A DNA stretch of 64,000 nucleotides from Halorubrum amylolyticum (lineage in GTDB: Archaea > Halobacteriota > Halobacteria > Halobacteriales > Haloferacaceae): assembly GCF_004114995.1 (NCBI RefSeq), contig NZ_SDJP01000002.1, forward strand, positions 62,001-126,000. The letters run 5' to 3'. The number at the start of each line of letters is the position of its first letter. Position 1 is the stretch's first letter. A program made the position numbers and the translations under genes. The notes beneath the pieces were generated by a model. The model made no database searches, was not told the DNA's origin, and was given only the letters and a program-made list of their open reading frames with translations. Shown piece by piece: positions 33,461 through 43,117 of this stretch.

Positions 33461-34270
33461 GAGCGGGAGCAGGCCGCCGTCGGCGCGGGTCCCGGAGATC
33501 CAGCGCCGACGCTGCTTCGCCATCGCGTGCAGCGACGGCGGCGCCTGGTTGCGGAACCGCACGTCGAGCACGGCGAAGGAGACGCCCATCTGGTCGGCGG
33601 CTCGCCAGATGAAGTTCGTGTCCTCGGTGATCGTCGCCGTGTCCCATGTGATCGCGTCCTTGAGTGAGTGGCGGACCGCGACGCTGCCGCCCCACGCGTA
33701 GAGGGGATACCCGAGCCGGTGGAACGCGAACTGTTCGTACTGGTAGCCGACTCGGAACACCTCGCTGAGGTACGCGATCCGCGAGCCGGTGTACAGCGAC
33801 TTCTCCGTGAACTGCACCACGTCGGCGTCCGGAAGTCCCTCGAACCCCGCCATGATCGTGTCCTCGTCGAGGTAGAGTACGTACTCGCGGTGACAGGGGA
33901 CGTTGCGCCGCGCCCACTCGACCGTCCGCCCCCTGTTCGTCGCCTCGCACTCGAACGCGTCGGGCACGACGTTGACCGAGGCCCCGTCTATCTCCATCGG
34001 CGCTTCCGCGATCACGCGCACGTCGTCGAGCCCGTCCGGCACCGAATCCACCGTCGCCTGCACCACGGCCTCCGAATCGATGGTGAGTATCCGGACCTGG
34101 ACCTCGTCGTACCCCCACTCCACGTCCTCGGGGTCGACACGCCCGTCCCGAGCGAGCACCGCCGCCTCGAACAGCCACCACAGCGCCGAGAACCCGTACA
34201 GCACCAACGCGATCCACGGCGCGGCGACGACGGCAGCCGAGGTGGGATCGCTCGTGGCGAACTCGATCAC
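33461..34270 (-). pseudogene. Family 2 glycosyltransferase, 3'-truncated
   Basis: From GTG 34270 the frame encodes an N-terminal membrane helix (about 12-38) and a GT2 domain with [19 protein letters not shown] and the acceptor-site QRRRWISG (about 253-260). The family normally continues with a membrane bundle, but recognisable sequence ends near residue 270. The frame then runs, without a stop, through the whole pyrE gene in another frame to a TGA at 32174. This looks like a deletion that removed the 3' end. A TATA-like TTTCATAT precedes the start, so transcription may persist. Confidence 0.7.
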
Positions 34271-34325
34271 GACCCGTTCGTGTTTCGAAATCGATATGAA
34301 AATCCCGACCCGTCGCGGCGTCGAT

Positions 34326-35294
34326 TCAGTCCGCGATCGCTTCGGACTCCCCGGTCATCGCTGCCGGGTCCTTCACCCACAGGTCACCGAACAGGTCGTT
34401 CTGCTGGAGCCTGACCGAGCCGCGGTGGGCCATGAACAGCAGCGCGAGGTACGTCATGAAGGGCCGTCCGCCGGCGGTCTCGATCTCGGCGAACAGCACC
34501 TCCGTGCGCCCGCGGTCGAAGTGGGTCCGGAGGGCGTTGTCGATCTCCACGATCACCTCCTCGATGTCCTCGTCGTGGGTTCGGTCGGTCGCCTCGCTCG
34601 CGGTCGGCTCGCCGTCGCGCCGGAACTCGTCGCCGGCGTGGTAGTCGAGCGTCTGGGTGCCGCGGGCGTGGCCGTGCGGCGACTCCGAGGTGTCGTACTC
34701 GCGGGAATCCTTCCACCACGAGCCGCGCTCGGCCTCGCGGAGCTCCCGGACCAGCTCGTCGAGCGTCTCCGGCGAGCCCCGGGTGTTCTTCCGGTCGAGC
34801 CGGCGGTCCATCTCGGCCTCCAGCTCGTCGATCGGGTCGAAGTCGCCGTCGGCGGGGTCGGGCGCGCCGCCCTCCATCGCGACCTCCCACGGCTCCGGCT
34901 CGGGCTCCTCGTCGTCGTCGTCGTCGGCCAACATCCCGTCGCTTTTCATCCGGAGCAGGACGCTGGCGTAGAACAGCGCGCGCCCGGTCGTCCGGAGGTC
35001 CGTCTCGTCGAGCTTCTCCAAGAACGCGTCGGTCACCTGCACGATGTCGATGTCCCACGGCTCGATCTCTCCCTCCTCGGCGAGTTGGACGAGGAGCTCG
35101 ACGGGTTCGACCTTCTCGTCTTCTCCGGGCACCTCGTCGCCCTCGCCGTCCCTAGCGCTCCGACCCGCGTCGCTCGCGGTCGGCTCGTCCGCTCCGGGCG
35201 TCTCCGGAAGCGACCCGTCCCGCGGCCCGCTGTCGCGCTCGCTCGTCAGGTCGAGATTCGGGACGCCCCCTGCAGACTCCGGCGGCTCAGTCAT
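34326..35294 (-). CDS. scpA: Segregation and condensation protein A (ScpA)
   Basis: This 322-residue kleisin bridges the SMC heads. [20 protein letters not shown] and [17 protein letters not shown] form the N-terminal SMC-neck domain (after about 60 disordered acidic residues). The C-terminal winged helix includes [21 protein letters not shown] long acidic middle region, as in other haloarchaeal ScpA, is the flexible linker. Its start overlaps the smc stop by eight bases, so the complex is co-expressed. No scpB lies beside it. Confidence 0.93.
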   Translation of the reverse strand: MTEPPESAGGVPNLDLTSERDSGPRDGSLPETPGADEPTASDAGRSARDGEGDEVPGEDEKVEPVELLVQLAEEGEIEPWDIDIVQVTDAFLEKLDETDLRTTGRALFYASVLLRMKSDGMLADDDDDEEPEPEPWEVAMEGGAPDPADGDFDPIDELEAEMDRRLDRKNTRGSPETLDELVRELREAERGSWWKDSREYDTSESPHGHARGTQTLDYHAGDEFRRDGEPTASEATDRTHDEDIEEVIVEIDNALRTHFDRGRTEVLFAEIETAGGRPFMTYLALLFMAHRGSVRLQQNDLFGDLWVKDPAAMTGESEAIAD

Positions 35295-38200
35295 CCGCGG
35301 TCACCTCCTCGTCGCCGTCCCCGTCGTCGCCGAACTGCATCCCCGTCACCGCCGAGAGGTTGTCGCCCTGCATCGTGACGCCGATGGCGCGGTCGGAGCG
35401 CTCCAGCAGCGCCGAGCGGTGGCCGACGACGACGAACTGGGCCTCCTCGGCCAGCTCCTCGATCATCTCGCCGACGCGCTCGGCGTTGACCGCGTCGAGG
35501 AACGCGTCGATCTCGTCGAGCGCGTAGAACGGCGCGGGGTTGTGCCGCTGGATCGCGAAGATAAAGGAGAGCGCGGTCAGCGACTTCTCCCCGCCGCTCA
35601 TCGCGTCGAGCCGCTGGACCGGCTTGTCGGCGGGCTGGGCCTTCATCGTCAGCCCCTCCTCGAAGGGCTCTTCGGGGTCCTCCAAGAGGAGCTCGCCGCT
35701 GCCGGCCGAGAGACGCGCGAAGATCTCCTCGAAGTGGTCGTTGATCGACTCGAACGTCTCCATGAACGTCCGCTTCTTCTCGGCCTCGTACCCCTCGATG
35801 CGCTCCTCGATCGCGTCGCGCTCCTCGACGAGCACGTCGCGGCGCTCCTGGAGCGTGTCCAGCGCCTCCTCGACCTCGTCGTACTCGTCGATCGCGAGCA
35901 TGTTGACGGGTTCGAGCGCCTCCATTTCGGCCTCCAGCTCCTCGATCCGCGACTCCACCTCGTCGAGGTCGGGGATCTCGTCGGCGTCGTACTCGCCGAC
36001 CTGCGACTCCAGCTCGTCGATCTCCCACGCCAGCCGGTCGCGGCGGTCGGTGAGGTCCTCTAGGTCGGACTCCGCCTCCGAGACGAGCGAGCGCTGCTCG
36101 TCGCGCTCGCGGGTCGCCTCGGCGATCTCATCACGGAGGTCCTCGCGGTCGGCCTTCAGCTCCGTCAGCTCCGCTTCGAGCTCCGCGATCGCCTCGCGTT
36201 TCGCCGCCAGCGTCTCCTCTCTCTCGTCGATCTCGGCCTCGTGCTCGGCGATCGCCTCCTCGGCCTCGGCCTTCCGGTTCTGCGCCGTCTCGACGGTGTC
36301 GTGGAGGTCGTCGACCGCGTCCTCGGCGTACCCCTTCTCCAGTTCGAGCTCGTTTTGCCGCCCGTCGAGCGACCCCATCCGGTCTTCGAGGTCCGATATC
36401 TCCCCGCGGATCTCGTCGGCGCGCTCCGAGAGCTCCGGGATCTTCGAGTCGGCCAGCTCCGCCTCGATATCGTCGATCTCGGCGTCCAGCTCGTCGATCT
36501 CCGCGTTCAGCCCGTCGATCTCAGCGTCGAGCTCGCTCATCTCCGCGTCGACCGACTCGCGTTCCGCCTCGAGCTCTTCGAGTTCGGTCTCCAGCTCGCC
36601 GATGCGCTCTTCGGCGTCCGCCAACTCGTCTTCGGCGCGCTCGACGTCGGCCTCCAGCGACCGGACGCGCTCGGCCGCGTCGGCCTTCCGGTCACGGGCG
36701 TCGTCGATGTCGGCTTCCAGCTCGTCGATCTCGGCCTGTAGCGCCTGCCGCTCGTCCTCCAGATCCGAGATCTCGGTCGCGAGCCGTTCGAGCTTCCCGC
36801 CGCCGGACTTCGTGAACGCGTACCGGGAGCCGCCGCCCGACCCGCCGGTCATCGCGCCGGACTTCTCGACGAGGTCGCCGTCGAGCGTCACCATCCGGTA
36901 GTCGCCCATCAGGTCGCGGGCGGTGTCCATGTCCTCGACGACCAGCGTGGAGCCGAGCACGTACGAGAAGATCGACTCGTACTCGCTGCCGTACTCGACG
37001 AGATTGCGCGCGAAGTCGACGACGCCCGGCACCGAGGGCTTCCGCGGGAGACTCCGGTCGTCCATCTCCGTGATCGGGAGGAACGTCGCCCGACCCGCGT
37101 TTCGCCGCTTGAGGTAGTCGATGCACGTCGAACCCACGCCGTCGTCGTCGACGACGACGTTGGCGAGCCGCCCGCCGGCAGCCGTCTCACACGCCTCGGC
37201 GTACTCGGCCTCGACGGAGCCGAGCTCGCCGACCGCGCCGTGGACGCCGTCGATCCCGCCGTTCTTCACCTCGGTCACCGCGCGGGGCCACGAGGCGTCG
37301 CCGCGCTCGTCGGCGGCGGCCTCCAGCTTCGCGTACTCGTTCTGCTTCTCGCGGAGATTCTCCTCGATCGCCTCCAGCCGTTCGCTCTTCTCGGCCTTCT
37401 CCGCGAACAGGTCGGCGACCGCGTCCTCGATCGTCTCCTCGTTCTTCCGGGCCTTGTCGAGCTCGCTGTGTAGCTCGGAGATTCGCGCTTTGTGCTCGGG
37501 GAGCGACTCGCGGGCCTCCTCCAAGTCGGTCCGCGCCTCGCTCACCGCGTTCGAGCGCCGGCGGGCCTCGTCGAGCAGGCGGTCCTTCTCGCGTTGCAGC
37601 TCGTTTTTCTCCTCGCGCAGCGACTCGATCGACTCCTTCTTCTCCGAAAGCTCGGCCTTCAGCTCGTCGAACTCGGTGTCGGCGCCCTCGATCTCGGCCT
37701 CCACGTCGGCGAGCTCGGAGCGCTTCGTGGCGATCTCCGATTTCACCGAGGCCTTCTCGACTTTCACCTCGCGGATCTCGGATTTGAGCTCCTCGATCGT
37801 CTCCTCCTTGCGGTCGATTTGGACGAACGCGTCGCGGCGCTCGGTCTCGGCCTCCGCGGCGCGCTCCTCGGCGGCCTCGATCCTGTCCTCCAGCCGCGAG
37901 ATCTCGCCTTTCACCTCCTCGATCTCCGAGCGGATCTCGATCTGCTCGTCCTCGCCTTTGGTCTCGATCTCGTGATTGAGGTCGGCCAGGTCCTCCTCCA
38001 GCCGCGTGAGCCTCCCCTGTCTCGCGTCGAGCTCAGCGCGGAGATCCTCGAGCTCGGCCTCGGCGTCGTCGATATCGTCTTCGACGCCCGCGAGCGTCTC
38101 GCGCTTCTCCTCCAGCTCGGAGGCCTTGAGGAAGCCGCGGTACTCCTCGAGCTCGTCGCGGTACTCCTGATACTGGAGGGCGGTCTCGCGCTCGTCGGCC

Positions 38201-38874
38201 AGCTGATCGAGCCGGTCCCGCTTCTCGCCGATCCGGAGGTCGGCCTCCTCGATCCGGTCCTCGACGGTCTCTAACTCCTCGTAGGCGGCCTCCTTCTTCT
38301 CGTCGAACTCGGCGACGCCCGCGATCTCGTCGATGATCCCCCGGCGCTGGTAGGGGGTCATGTTGATGATCTCGGTCACGTCGCCCTGCATCACGACGTT
38401 GTACCCCTCCGGCGTGACGCCGGCGGCCGCGAGCAGATCCTGCACGTCGGAGAGGTTCACCGACCGCCCGTTGAGGTAGTAGTACGAGTAGTAGTTGTCC
38501 TCGGTCTCCTTGACGCGCCGCTTGATCGTGATCTCGGAGACGTCGCCGACGTTCTCCGTGCCGGCGGCGGAGACGACCTGCGAGCGGTCGAGGGTGCCGT
38601 CCTCGTTGGACAACACCACCGTCACCGACGCCTCGTTCGGGCCGTCAGATCCCTCGCCGCCGTCGTGACCGGGGTTGTAGATCAGGTCCGTGAGCTTCTT
38701 CGCTCTGATCCCGCGAGTGCGGGCCAGCCCGAGCGCGAAGAGGACCCCGTCGATGATGTTCGACTTGCCGGAGCCGTTCGGCCCGGTGACGACCGTGAAG
38801 TCGTCGTAAAAGGGAATCCTCGTCGTGCGTCCGAAGCTCTTGAACCCGTCTAAGACCACTTCTGTGATGTGCAT
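35287..38874 (-). CDS. smc: Chromosome segregation protein SMC
   Basis: This 1195-residue ATPase compacts and segregates the chromosome with ScpA. Walker A GPNGSGKSN (31-39) and FKSFGRTTRIPFYDDFTVV open the head. Two long acidic coiled coils flank a hinge (about 540-660) that contains GGRLANVVVDDD and YGSEYESIFSYVLGSTLVV. The signature AMSGGEKSLTALSFIFAIQ and Walker B FYALDEIDAFLD close the head. Length and order are typical. It is the middle gene of a coiled-coil protein - smc - scpA operon. Confidence 0.97.
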   Translation of the reverse strand: MHITEVVLDGFKSFGRTTRIPFYDDFTVVTGPNGSGKSNIIDGVLFALGLARTRGIRAKKLTDLIYNPGHDGGEGSDGPNEASVTVVLSNEDGTLDRSQVVSAAGTENVGDVSEITIKRRVKETEDNYYSYYYLNGRSVNLSDVQDLLAAAGVTPEGYNVVMQGDVTEIINMTPYQRRGIIDEIAGVAEFDEKKEAAYEELETVEDRIEEADLRIGEKRDRLDQLADERETALQYQEYRDELEEYRGFLKASELEEKRETLAGVEDDIDDAEAELEDLRAELDARQGRLTRLEEDLADLNHEIETKGEDEQIEIRSEIEEVKGEISRLEDRIEAAEERAAEAETERRDAFVQIDRKEETIEELKSEIREVKVEKASVKSEIATKRSELADVEAEIEGADTEFDELKAELSEKKESIESLREEKNELQREKDRLLDEARRRSNAVSEARTDLEEARESLPEHKARISELHSELDKARKNEETIEDAVADLFAEKAEKSERLEAIEENLREKQNEYAKLEAAADERGDASWPRAVTEVKNGGIDGVHGAVGELGSVEAEYAEACETAAGGRLANVVVDDDGVGSTCIDYLKRRNAGRATFLPITEMDDRSLPRKPSVPGVVDFARNLVEYGSEYESIFSYVLGSTLVVEDMDTARDLMGDYRMVTLDGDLVEKSGAMTGGSGGGSRYAFTKSGGGKLERLATEISDLEDERQALQAEIDELEADIDDARDRKADAAERVRSLEADVERAEDELADAEERIGELETELEELEAERESVDAEMSELDAEIDGLNAEIDELDAEIDDIEAELADSKIPELSERADEIRGEISDLEDRMGSLDGRQNELELEKGYAEDAVDDLHDTVETAQNRKAEAEEAIAEHEAEIDEREETLAAKREAIAELEAELTELKADREDLRDEIAEATRERDEQRSLVSEAESDLEDLTDRRDRLAWEIDELESQVGEYDADEIPDLDEVESRIEELEAEMEALEPVNMLAIDEYDEVEEALDTLQERRDVLVEERDAIEERIEGYEAEKKRTFMETFESINDHFEEIFARLSAGSGELLLEDPEEPFEEGLTMKAQPADKPVQRLDAMSGGEKSLTALSFIFAIQRHNPAPFYALDEIDAFLDAVNAERVGEMIEELAEEAQFVVVGHRSALLERSDRAIGVTMQGDNLSAVTGMQFGDDGDGDEEVTADD

Positions 38875-38898
38875 GTGCGCGGGAGGGTGAGCGGCGGG

Positions 38899-39366
38899 TT
38901 ACGCGACGATGATGTCGCTGTCGGACTCCTCGTCGCCCTCTCCGTCGGCGTCCGACCCCTCGGCCTCGGCGGCCTCGGCGTCGGGCGTCGTCGCCTCCTG
39001 CTCGGGGACGATCACGTCCCCGCCGTCCTCGGTCGCGTCCGCGTCCCCGTCCGCCGCCTCGGCGCCCTCGCCGGCCGCGGGGCCGTCGTCGGTCCGCTCG
39101 ACGACCTCGACGTGGTCGTCGGAGTGGGTCCGGCGCTCGCCGCCGGTCGCCTCGGGCTCCTCGGCGGCCGCCTCCGCCGACTCCGCCGACTCCGCTTCCT
39201 CTTGTACCTTCGCCGACCCGGCGGCGTCGGCCGCGACGGATACCTCTTGGGCGTCTTCCACCTGTCGGACGCGCTCTTTCATCTCGACGAGCTCCTCGGT
39301 GAGCCCGTTGACCGCCGCCTGTAGCTCCGCGACCTGTCGTTCGAGGTCCTCCACGCGGTTACTCAT
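38899..39366 (-). CDS. Coiled-coil acidic protein, first gene of the smc-scpA operon
   Basis: This 155-residue protein has a short N-terminal coiled coil (MSNRVEDLERQVAELQAAV and NGLTEELVEMKERVRQVEDA) and a disordered acidic tail rich in Ala, Glu and Asp. TTTATAC (39394-39400) lies 27-33 bases before ATG 39366, which favours this start over the ATG at 39375. It ends 24 bases before smc. I infer a role linked to the SMC complex from the operon alone. The family is, to my knowledge, haloarchaeal and uncharacterised. Confidence 0.75.
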   Translation of the reverse strand: MSNRVEDLERQVAELQAAVNGLTEELVEMKERVRQVEDAQEVSVAADAAGSAKVQEEAESAESAEAAAEEPEATGGERRTHSDDHVEVVERTDDGPAAGEGAEAADGDADATEDGGDVIVPEQEATTPDAEAAEAEGSDADGEGDEESDSDIIVA

Positions 39367-39538
39367 TATACACACGTATGCCCACGCGGGCCGTATAAAT
39401 CTGCGTCAGACATGTGTGTGCGTGTCACACGGTATCCGGAGGTCATCGGGGACAAACGCTTCACAAAACTGATGAGTGTCTGTCGATCGTCGGACACGAG
39501 GAGAAGATACTTGTAGTGGGGGTTGATACCGGTCCGGT

Positions 39539-40150
39539 ATGAGCAAGATCACCTTCCGGGCCGACGACGACCTCGTCGAGCGGCTGGAAGCGTGTGACGC
39601 CTCCAAAAGCGAGGTGATGCGGAATGCCCTCCGGACCCACCTCGACGGCGCGCTCGACGACGACGGAGCCGGCGGCGACGCGGCGGCGTCGAACGCGACC
39701 GTCGACGACGCGCTGGCCGATCGGATCGACGACCTCATCGCCGATCGGATCGACGCCGCGTTGGACGAGCGACTCGGCGACCGCCCGGCGTCCTCGGCGG
39801 CGCCACCGGCGGCGCAAACGCCCGGAAACGCCGGCGAGATCAACGTAAACGTCACGCTCGACGCACCGGGCGTCGACGAGGACGACGTGAGTGTGACGCG
39901 TGAGACGACGGCGGACGCCGACGCGCAGACGCGTAAGACGCCCGCCGATCCGGACGTGCAAACGCGCGAAAACGCCTGTGGCGGATGCGGAGAAAACGTC
40001 CCGTCTGACCACGTTTACTGCCCGAACTGCGGCGAAAAGCAGTCCCACCGAGCGTTCTGCGAGTGCGGCGACGAGCTCCGGACCGATTGGGCGTTCTGTC
40101 CCGGTTGCGGACGCCGGACCCCCGCTGCCGACGTACTACAGGACCCTTGA
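39539..40150 (+). CDS. RHH DNA-binding protein with double zinc ribbon
   Basis: This 203-residue protein has an N-terminal ribbon-helix-helix domain (MSKITFRADDDLVERLEACD then SKSEVMRNALRTHLDG), a helical middle (DDALADRIDDLIADRIDAAL) and a C-terminal double zinc ribbon CGGCG...CPNCG...CECG...CPGCG. It is probably a dimeric DNA-binding regulator. A palindrome TACCGG-T-CCGGTA (39527-39539) includes the first base of its ATG and could be its own operator. It lies between the smc operon and the RHH-ftsZ2 pair. Confidence 0.82.
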   Translation: MSKITFRADDDLVERLEACDASKSEVMRNALRTHLDGALDDDGAGGDAAASNATVDDALADRIDDLIADRIDAALDERLGDRPASSAAPPAAQTPGNAGEINVNVTLDAPGVDEDDVSVTRETTADADAQTRKTPADPDVQTRENACGGCGENVPSDHVYCPNCGEKQSHRAFCECGDELRTDWAFCPGCGRRTPAADVLQDP

Positions 40151-40199
40151 TTGGCGTTTATGTCGCGTATACGCCGATGTTGCGGCGTTTTCACGTATT

Positions 40200-40353
40200 G
40201 TCTTACACCCGCCGGTAGATTTATAACGGTGGCCTCGGTGAATTCAACTGCGTAAGACGGCCGTCTTACAGCGGCCGTCCGAGTCGGGGTGACCCCTCGT
40301 TCTCGGGCGATCCGTCGCTGTAAGACACACGCGCCGTGTGATCGCCGTCTTAC
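40200..40353 (+). promoter_or_regulatory. Promoter and palindromic operator of the RHH-ftsZ2 operon
   Basis: TTATAAC (40221-40227) is the TATA box. A perfect 18-bp palindrome GTAAGACGGCCGTCTTAC (40252-40269) lies at the expected transcription start. Three more half-sites occur: GTCTTAC at 40200 and 40347, and GTAAGAC at 40320. The five half-sites within 154 bases point to cooperative binding by a small dimer, most simply the RHH protein encoded at 40367. Confidence 0.7.
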
Positions 40354-40366
40354 CGGGGGAATACCA

Positions 40367-40546
40367 ATGGAGCGTGTGACACTACGAATCCCGAAACAGC
40401 AGATCGACGAGGTGGAACAGATGGTCGAGACGGGCGAGTTCCCGAACCGGAGCGAGGCGATCCGGTCGGCCGTTCGCGACATGCTGAACGAACAGGACGG
40501 CGAGCGCGACGAGCGCGGCCGCAACCGCAACTGGGCGAAGGTGTAA
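40367..40546 (+). CDS. Ribbon-helix-helix (CopG-type) regulator upstream of ftsZ2
   Basis: This 59-residue protein is a complete RHH fold: beta strand [14 protein letters not shown], helix [17 protein letters not shown], helix [14 protein letters not shown], then a basic tail [10 protein letters not shown]. It would act as a dimer on palindromic DNA, and the GTAAGAC palindrome at 40252 is the obvious target. The same arrangement, an RHH gene directly before ftsZ2, is conserved in haloarchaea. ATG 40367 is the only start giving the strand, and the stop is four bases before ftsZ2. Confidence 0.9.
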   Translation: MERVTLRIPKQQIDEVEQMVETGEFPNRSEAIRSAVRDMLNEQDGERDERGRNRNWAKV

Positions 40547-40550
40547 ACCG

Positions 40551-41771
40551 ATGCAGGATCTCGTTCAGGACGCCCTCGACAACGCGGAAGCGGAGAAGCG
40601 CGACATGGACTCCGTCGACATGGACGACGACGAGTTCGGGGACCCCCGAATCGTCATCGTCGGTGCCGGCGGCGCCGGCAACAACACGGTCAACCGGCTG
40701 TACAACATCGGCGTCGACGGCGCCGACACCGTCGCGATCAACACGGACAAACAACACCTCAAGATGGTCGAGGCCGACACCAAGATCCTCGTGGGCAAGT
40801 CGCTCACGCAGGGGCTCGGCGCCGGCGGCGACCCCAAGATGGGCGAGCGGGCGACCGAGATGGCCCAGGGGACGATCAAGGAGGTGCTCGGCGACGCCGA
40901 CCTCGTCTTCGTCACCGCCGGGATGGGCGGCGGCACCGGCACCGGCGCGGCGCCGGTCGTCTCGAAGATCGCCAAAGATCAGGGCGCCATCGTCGTCGGA
41001 ATGGTTTCGACGCCGTTCAACGTCGAGCGCGCCCGAACGGTGAAAGCTGAGGAGGGGCTCGAAACCCTCCGCAACGAGGCCGACTCGATCATCGTTCTCG
41101 ACAACAACCGACTGCTCGACTACGTCCCGAACCTGCCGATCGGGAAGGCGTTCTCCGTGATGGATCAGATCATCGCGGAGACGGTCAAGGGGATCTCCGA
41201 GACGATCACCCAGCCGAGCCTCATCAACCTCGACTACGCCGACATGTCCACCATCATGAACCAGGGCGGCGTGGCCGTCATGCTCGTCGGCGAGACCCAG
41301 GACAAGAATAAGACCCAAGAGGTGGTCAACGACGCGATGAACCACCCGCTCTTGGACGTCGACTACCGCGGCGCGAGCGGCGGGCTCGTCCACATCACGG
41401 GCGGTCCGGACCTCACGCTCAAAGAGGCCGAGGGCATCGCGAACAACATCACCGAGCGGCTGGAGGCGAGCGCCAACGTGATCTGGGGCGCCCGCATCCA
41501 GGACGAGTACAAGGGGAAGGTCCGCGTCATGGCGATCATGACCGGCGTCCAGAGCGCGCAGGTGCTCGGCCCCTCGACCCAGAAGCAGGCCGACAAGTCC
41601 CGCGCCGCGGTCGACGGCGACGACCTCGGCGACTCGCGTTCGCGCGCGGCCGAGACGAACGGTACCGCCGGCAACGCGGCGGTCTCGGGCGGCACCGACC
41701 AAGGCGCGTGGGAGTCAGACGGCGGCAGCGAGCCGACCGAGAAGAACAACGGCCTCGACGTCATCCGCTGA
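40551..41771 (+). CDS. ftsZ2: Cell division protein FtsZ2
   Basis: This 406-residue tubulin-like GTPase shows [20 protein letters not shown], the tubulin signature [18 protein letters not shown], and [15 protein letters not shown] as the T7 loop. The opening [20 protein letters not shown], lack of a long N-terminal domain and the flanking RHH and ncsA genes mark it as FtsZ2, the haloarchaeal paralogue that drives constriction, rather than FtsZ1 (usually beside secE-nusG). The C-terminus is a short acidic linker ending LDVIR, the likely partner-binding tail. Confidence 0.95.
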   Translation: MQDLVQDALDNAEAEKRDMDSVDMDDDEFGDPRIVIVGAGGAGNNTVNRLYNIGVDGADTVAINTDKQHLKMVEADTKILVGKSLTQGLGAGGDPKMGERATEMAQGTIKEVLGDADLVFVTAGMGGGTGTGAAPVVSKIAKDQGAIVVGMVSTPFNVERARTVKAEEGLETLRNEADSIIVLDNNRLLDYVPNLPIGKAFSVMDQIIAETVKGISETITQPSLINLDYADMSTIMNQGGVAVMLVGETQDKNKTQEVVNDAMNHPLLDVDYRGASGGLVHITGGPDLTLKEAEGIANNITERLEASANVIWGARIQDEYKGKVRVMAIMTGVQSAQVLGPSTQKQADKSRAAVDGDDLGDSRSRAAETNGTAGNAAVSGGTDQGAWESDGGSEPTEKNNGLDVIR

Positions 41772-41888
41772 CGCCGGACTCGACCGGTTCGGTCCCGTCG
41801 ACCCGGCGTCCCCGCCGTCACCGCATCGATCTGCTGACCGCGGTTTTTTCGCGTCCGACCGACCCGTTCGACCTTCCCGTCCGCCGAG

Positions 41889-42869
41889 CTACGTCGCCTC
41901 GATCGAGTCGAGCAGCCGGCACTTCCGGCAGACGTCGCGGCTCGTCTTCGACCCGCAACGCTCGCACTCGCCGAGGTCGGGCGAGTCGTTGGCGGCATCG
42001 CCGCCCTCGCGGTACGTCTCGGCGGCGAGCGCGGACAGCTCCTCGTAGCCGGCCATGATCGAGTGGCGGGCGCCGGGGTGGTTCTCCTCTAACTCGTGGA
42101 TCGTCGACTGGATCTCGCCGCGGTACGCCTCCGAGGAGTGCGGGCACTCCGCCATGTGGGTCGGGAGGTCGCGGACGTGACAGTACAAGGCGATCTCCTT
42201 TTCGGGCACGTCCCGCAGCGGCTTGGCGCGCGGGACGAACGCGTCGGTCCCCTCGCGCTCGTCGAAGGGGCCGAGCGAGGCGTCGAAGTGTTTCGCCACC
42301 TGTCGCACGTCGCCTTCGAGGAAGTTCATCATCGCCGTCTGGGCCTCGTCGTCGAGGTTGTGGCCGGTGAGCAGCTTGTCGGCGTCGAACTCGGCGGCGT
42401 ATTCTTCGAGGAGGTCGCGCCGGAACACGCCGCAGTACGCGCAGGCGGCCATGTTTTCCGGGTCGCTCTCGACCACGTCGTCCATCTGTACGTCGAACTC
42501 CTCGTCGTAGGAGACGACCTCGTGGCGGAGCGAGAGATCCTCGGCGAGTTCCACGCAGGCGTCGAGGCTCTCGTCGCGGTACCCCTCGATCCCCTCGTGG
42601 ATCGTCAGGGCCAGCATCTCGACGCGGGGGTCCTTGCCGAACACGTCGTCTAAGATCTGCGTCAGCGCGACGCTGTCTTTCCCGCCCGAGAGGCCGATCA
42701 CCCATCGGTCGGGGTCGTCCGGCGTCGCGTCCGGATCGAGGAGGGTGTCCTCGCGGATGCGGCGTTTCACGCGCTTCTCGACCGACCGGCGGAGGTGGTC
42801 GCCACAGAGGTGCGCCCCGGAGTAGGCGGCGTGGTGGATCGCGTCGTCGCCGCACCTGTCACACTCCAT
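41889..42869 (-). CDS. ncsA: tRNA 2-thiolation protein NcsA (TtuA/Ncs6 family)
   Basis: This 326-residue protein thiolates U34 of certain tRNAs using SAMP-delivered sulfur in haloarchaea. The N-terminal zinc finger MECDRCGDDAIHHAAYSG, PP-loop IGLSGGKDSVALTQ, active-site CAYCGVFRRDLLEEYA, GHNLDDEAQTAMMNFLEGDV and a C-terminal zinc ribbon CERCGSKTSRDVCRKC are all present. The convergent ftsZ2-ncsA pair is the standard haloarchaeal order. Confidence 0.93.
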   Translation of the reverse strand: MECDRCGDDAIHHAAYSGAHLCGDHLRRSVEKRVKRRIREDTLLDPDATPDDPDRWVIGLSGGKDSVALTQILDDVFGKDPRVEMLALTIHEGIEGYRDESLDACVELAEDLSLRHEVVSYDEEFDVQMDDVVESDPENMAACAYCGVFRRDLLEEYAAEFDADKLLTGHNLDDEAQTAMMNFLEGDVRQVAKHFDASLGPFDEREGTDAFVPRAKPLRDVPEKEIALYCHVRDLPTHMAECPHSSEAYRGEIQSTIHELEENHPGARHSIMAGYEELSALAAETYREGGDAANDSPDLGECERCGSKTSRDVCRKCRLLDSIEAT

Positions 42870-42947
42870 CGGTGTCGGGTTGCGGACGCGCGGGGATACC
42901 CGTTTCGGGCCGCGACGAGGACGTACCCGTGTGACCGAATTCGTCCG

Positions 42948-43040
42948 TATCGAGCGCGGACGTCGTCGAACCCCCAGTCGATCGGCGATACTCGATCGTG
43001 GACGAGAACAGCTCCAAAGCCCCAGTCGGTGTCAGTACCC
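42948..43040 (-). repeat. Short third copy of the dispersed repeat end
   Basis: On the minus strand GACTGGGGCTTTGGAG (43027 to 43012) matches the conserved end block of copies 1 and 2. A degenerate second unit, GACTGGGGGTTCG (42979 to about 42967), lies 48 bases away. Only this terminal two-unit part is present. Confidence 0.5.
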
Positions 43041-43117
43041 GTCTGAGCATCGACAACCGCCCGCGCGTTGTCGGCGGTTCCGACACGGGTTTGCCCGGGG
43101 GGCCGTCTCCCTCGGAC

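Noticed and set aside
32174..34270. Treating the whole 698-residue frame as one protein
   Set aside because: Recognisable glycosyltransferase sequence ends near residue 270 and the rest reads pyrE out of frame.
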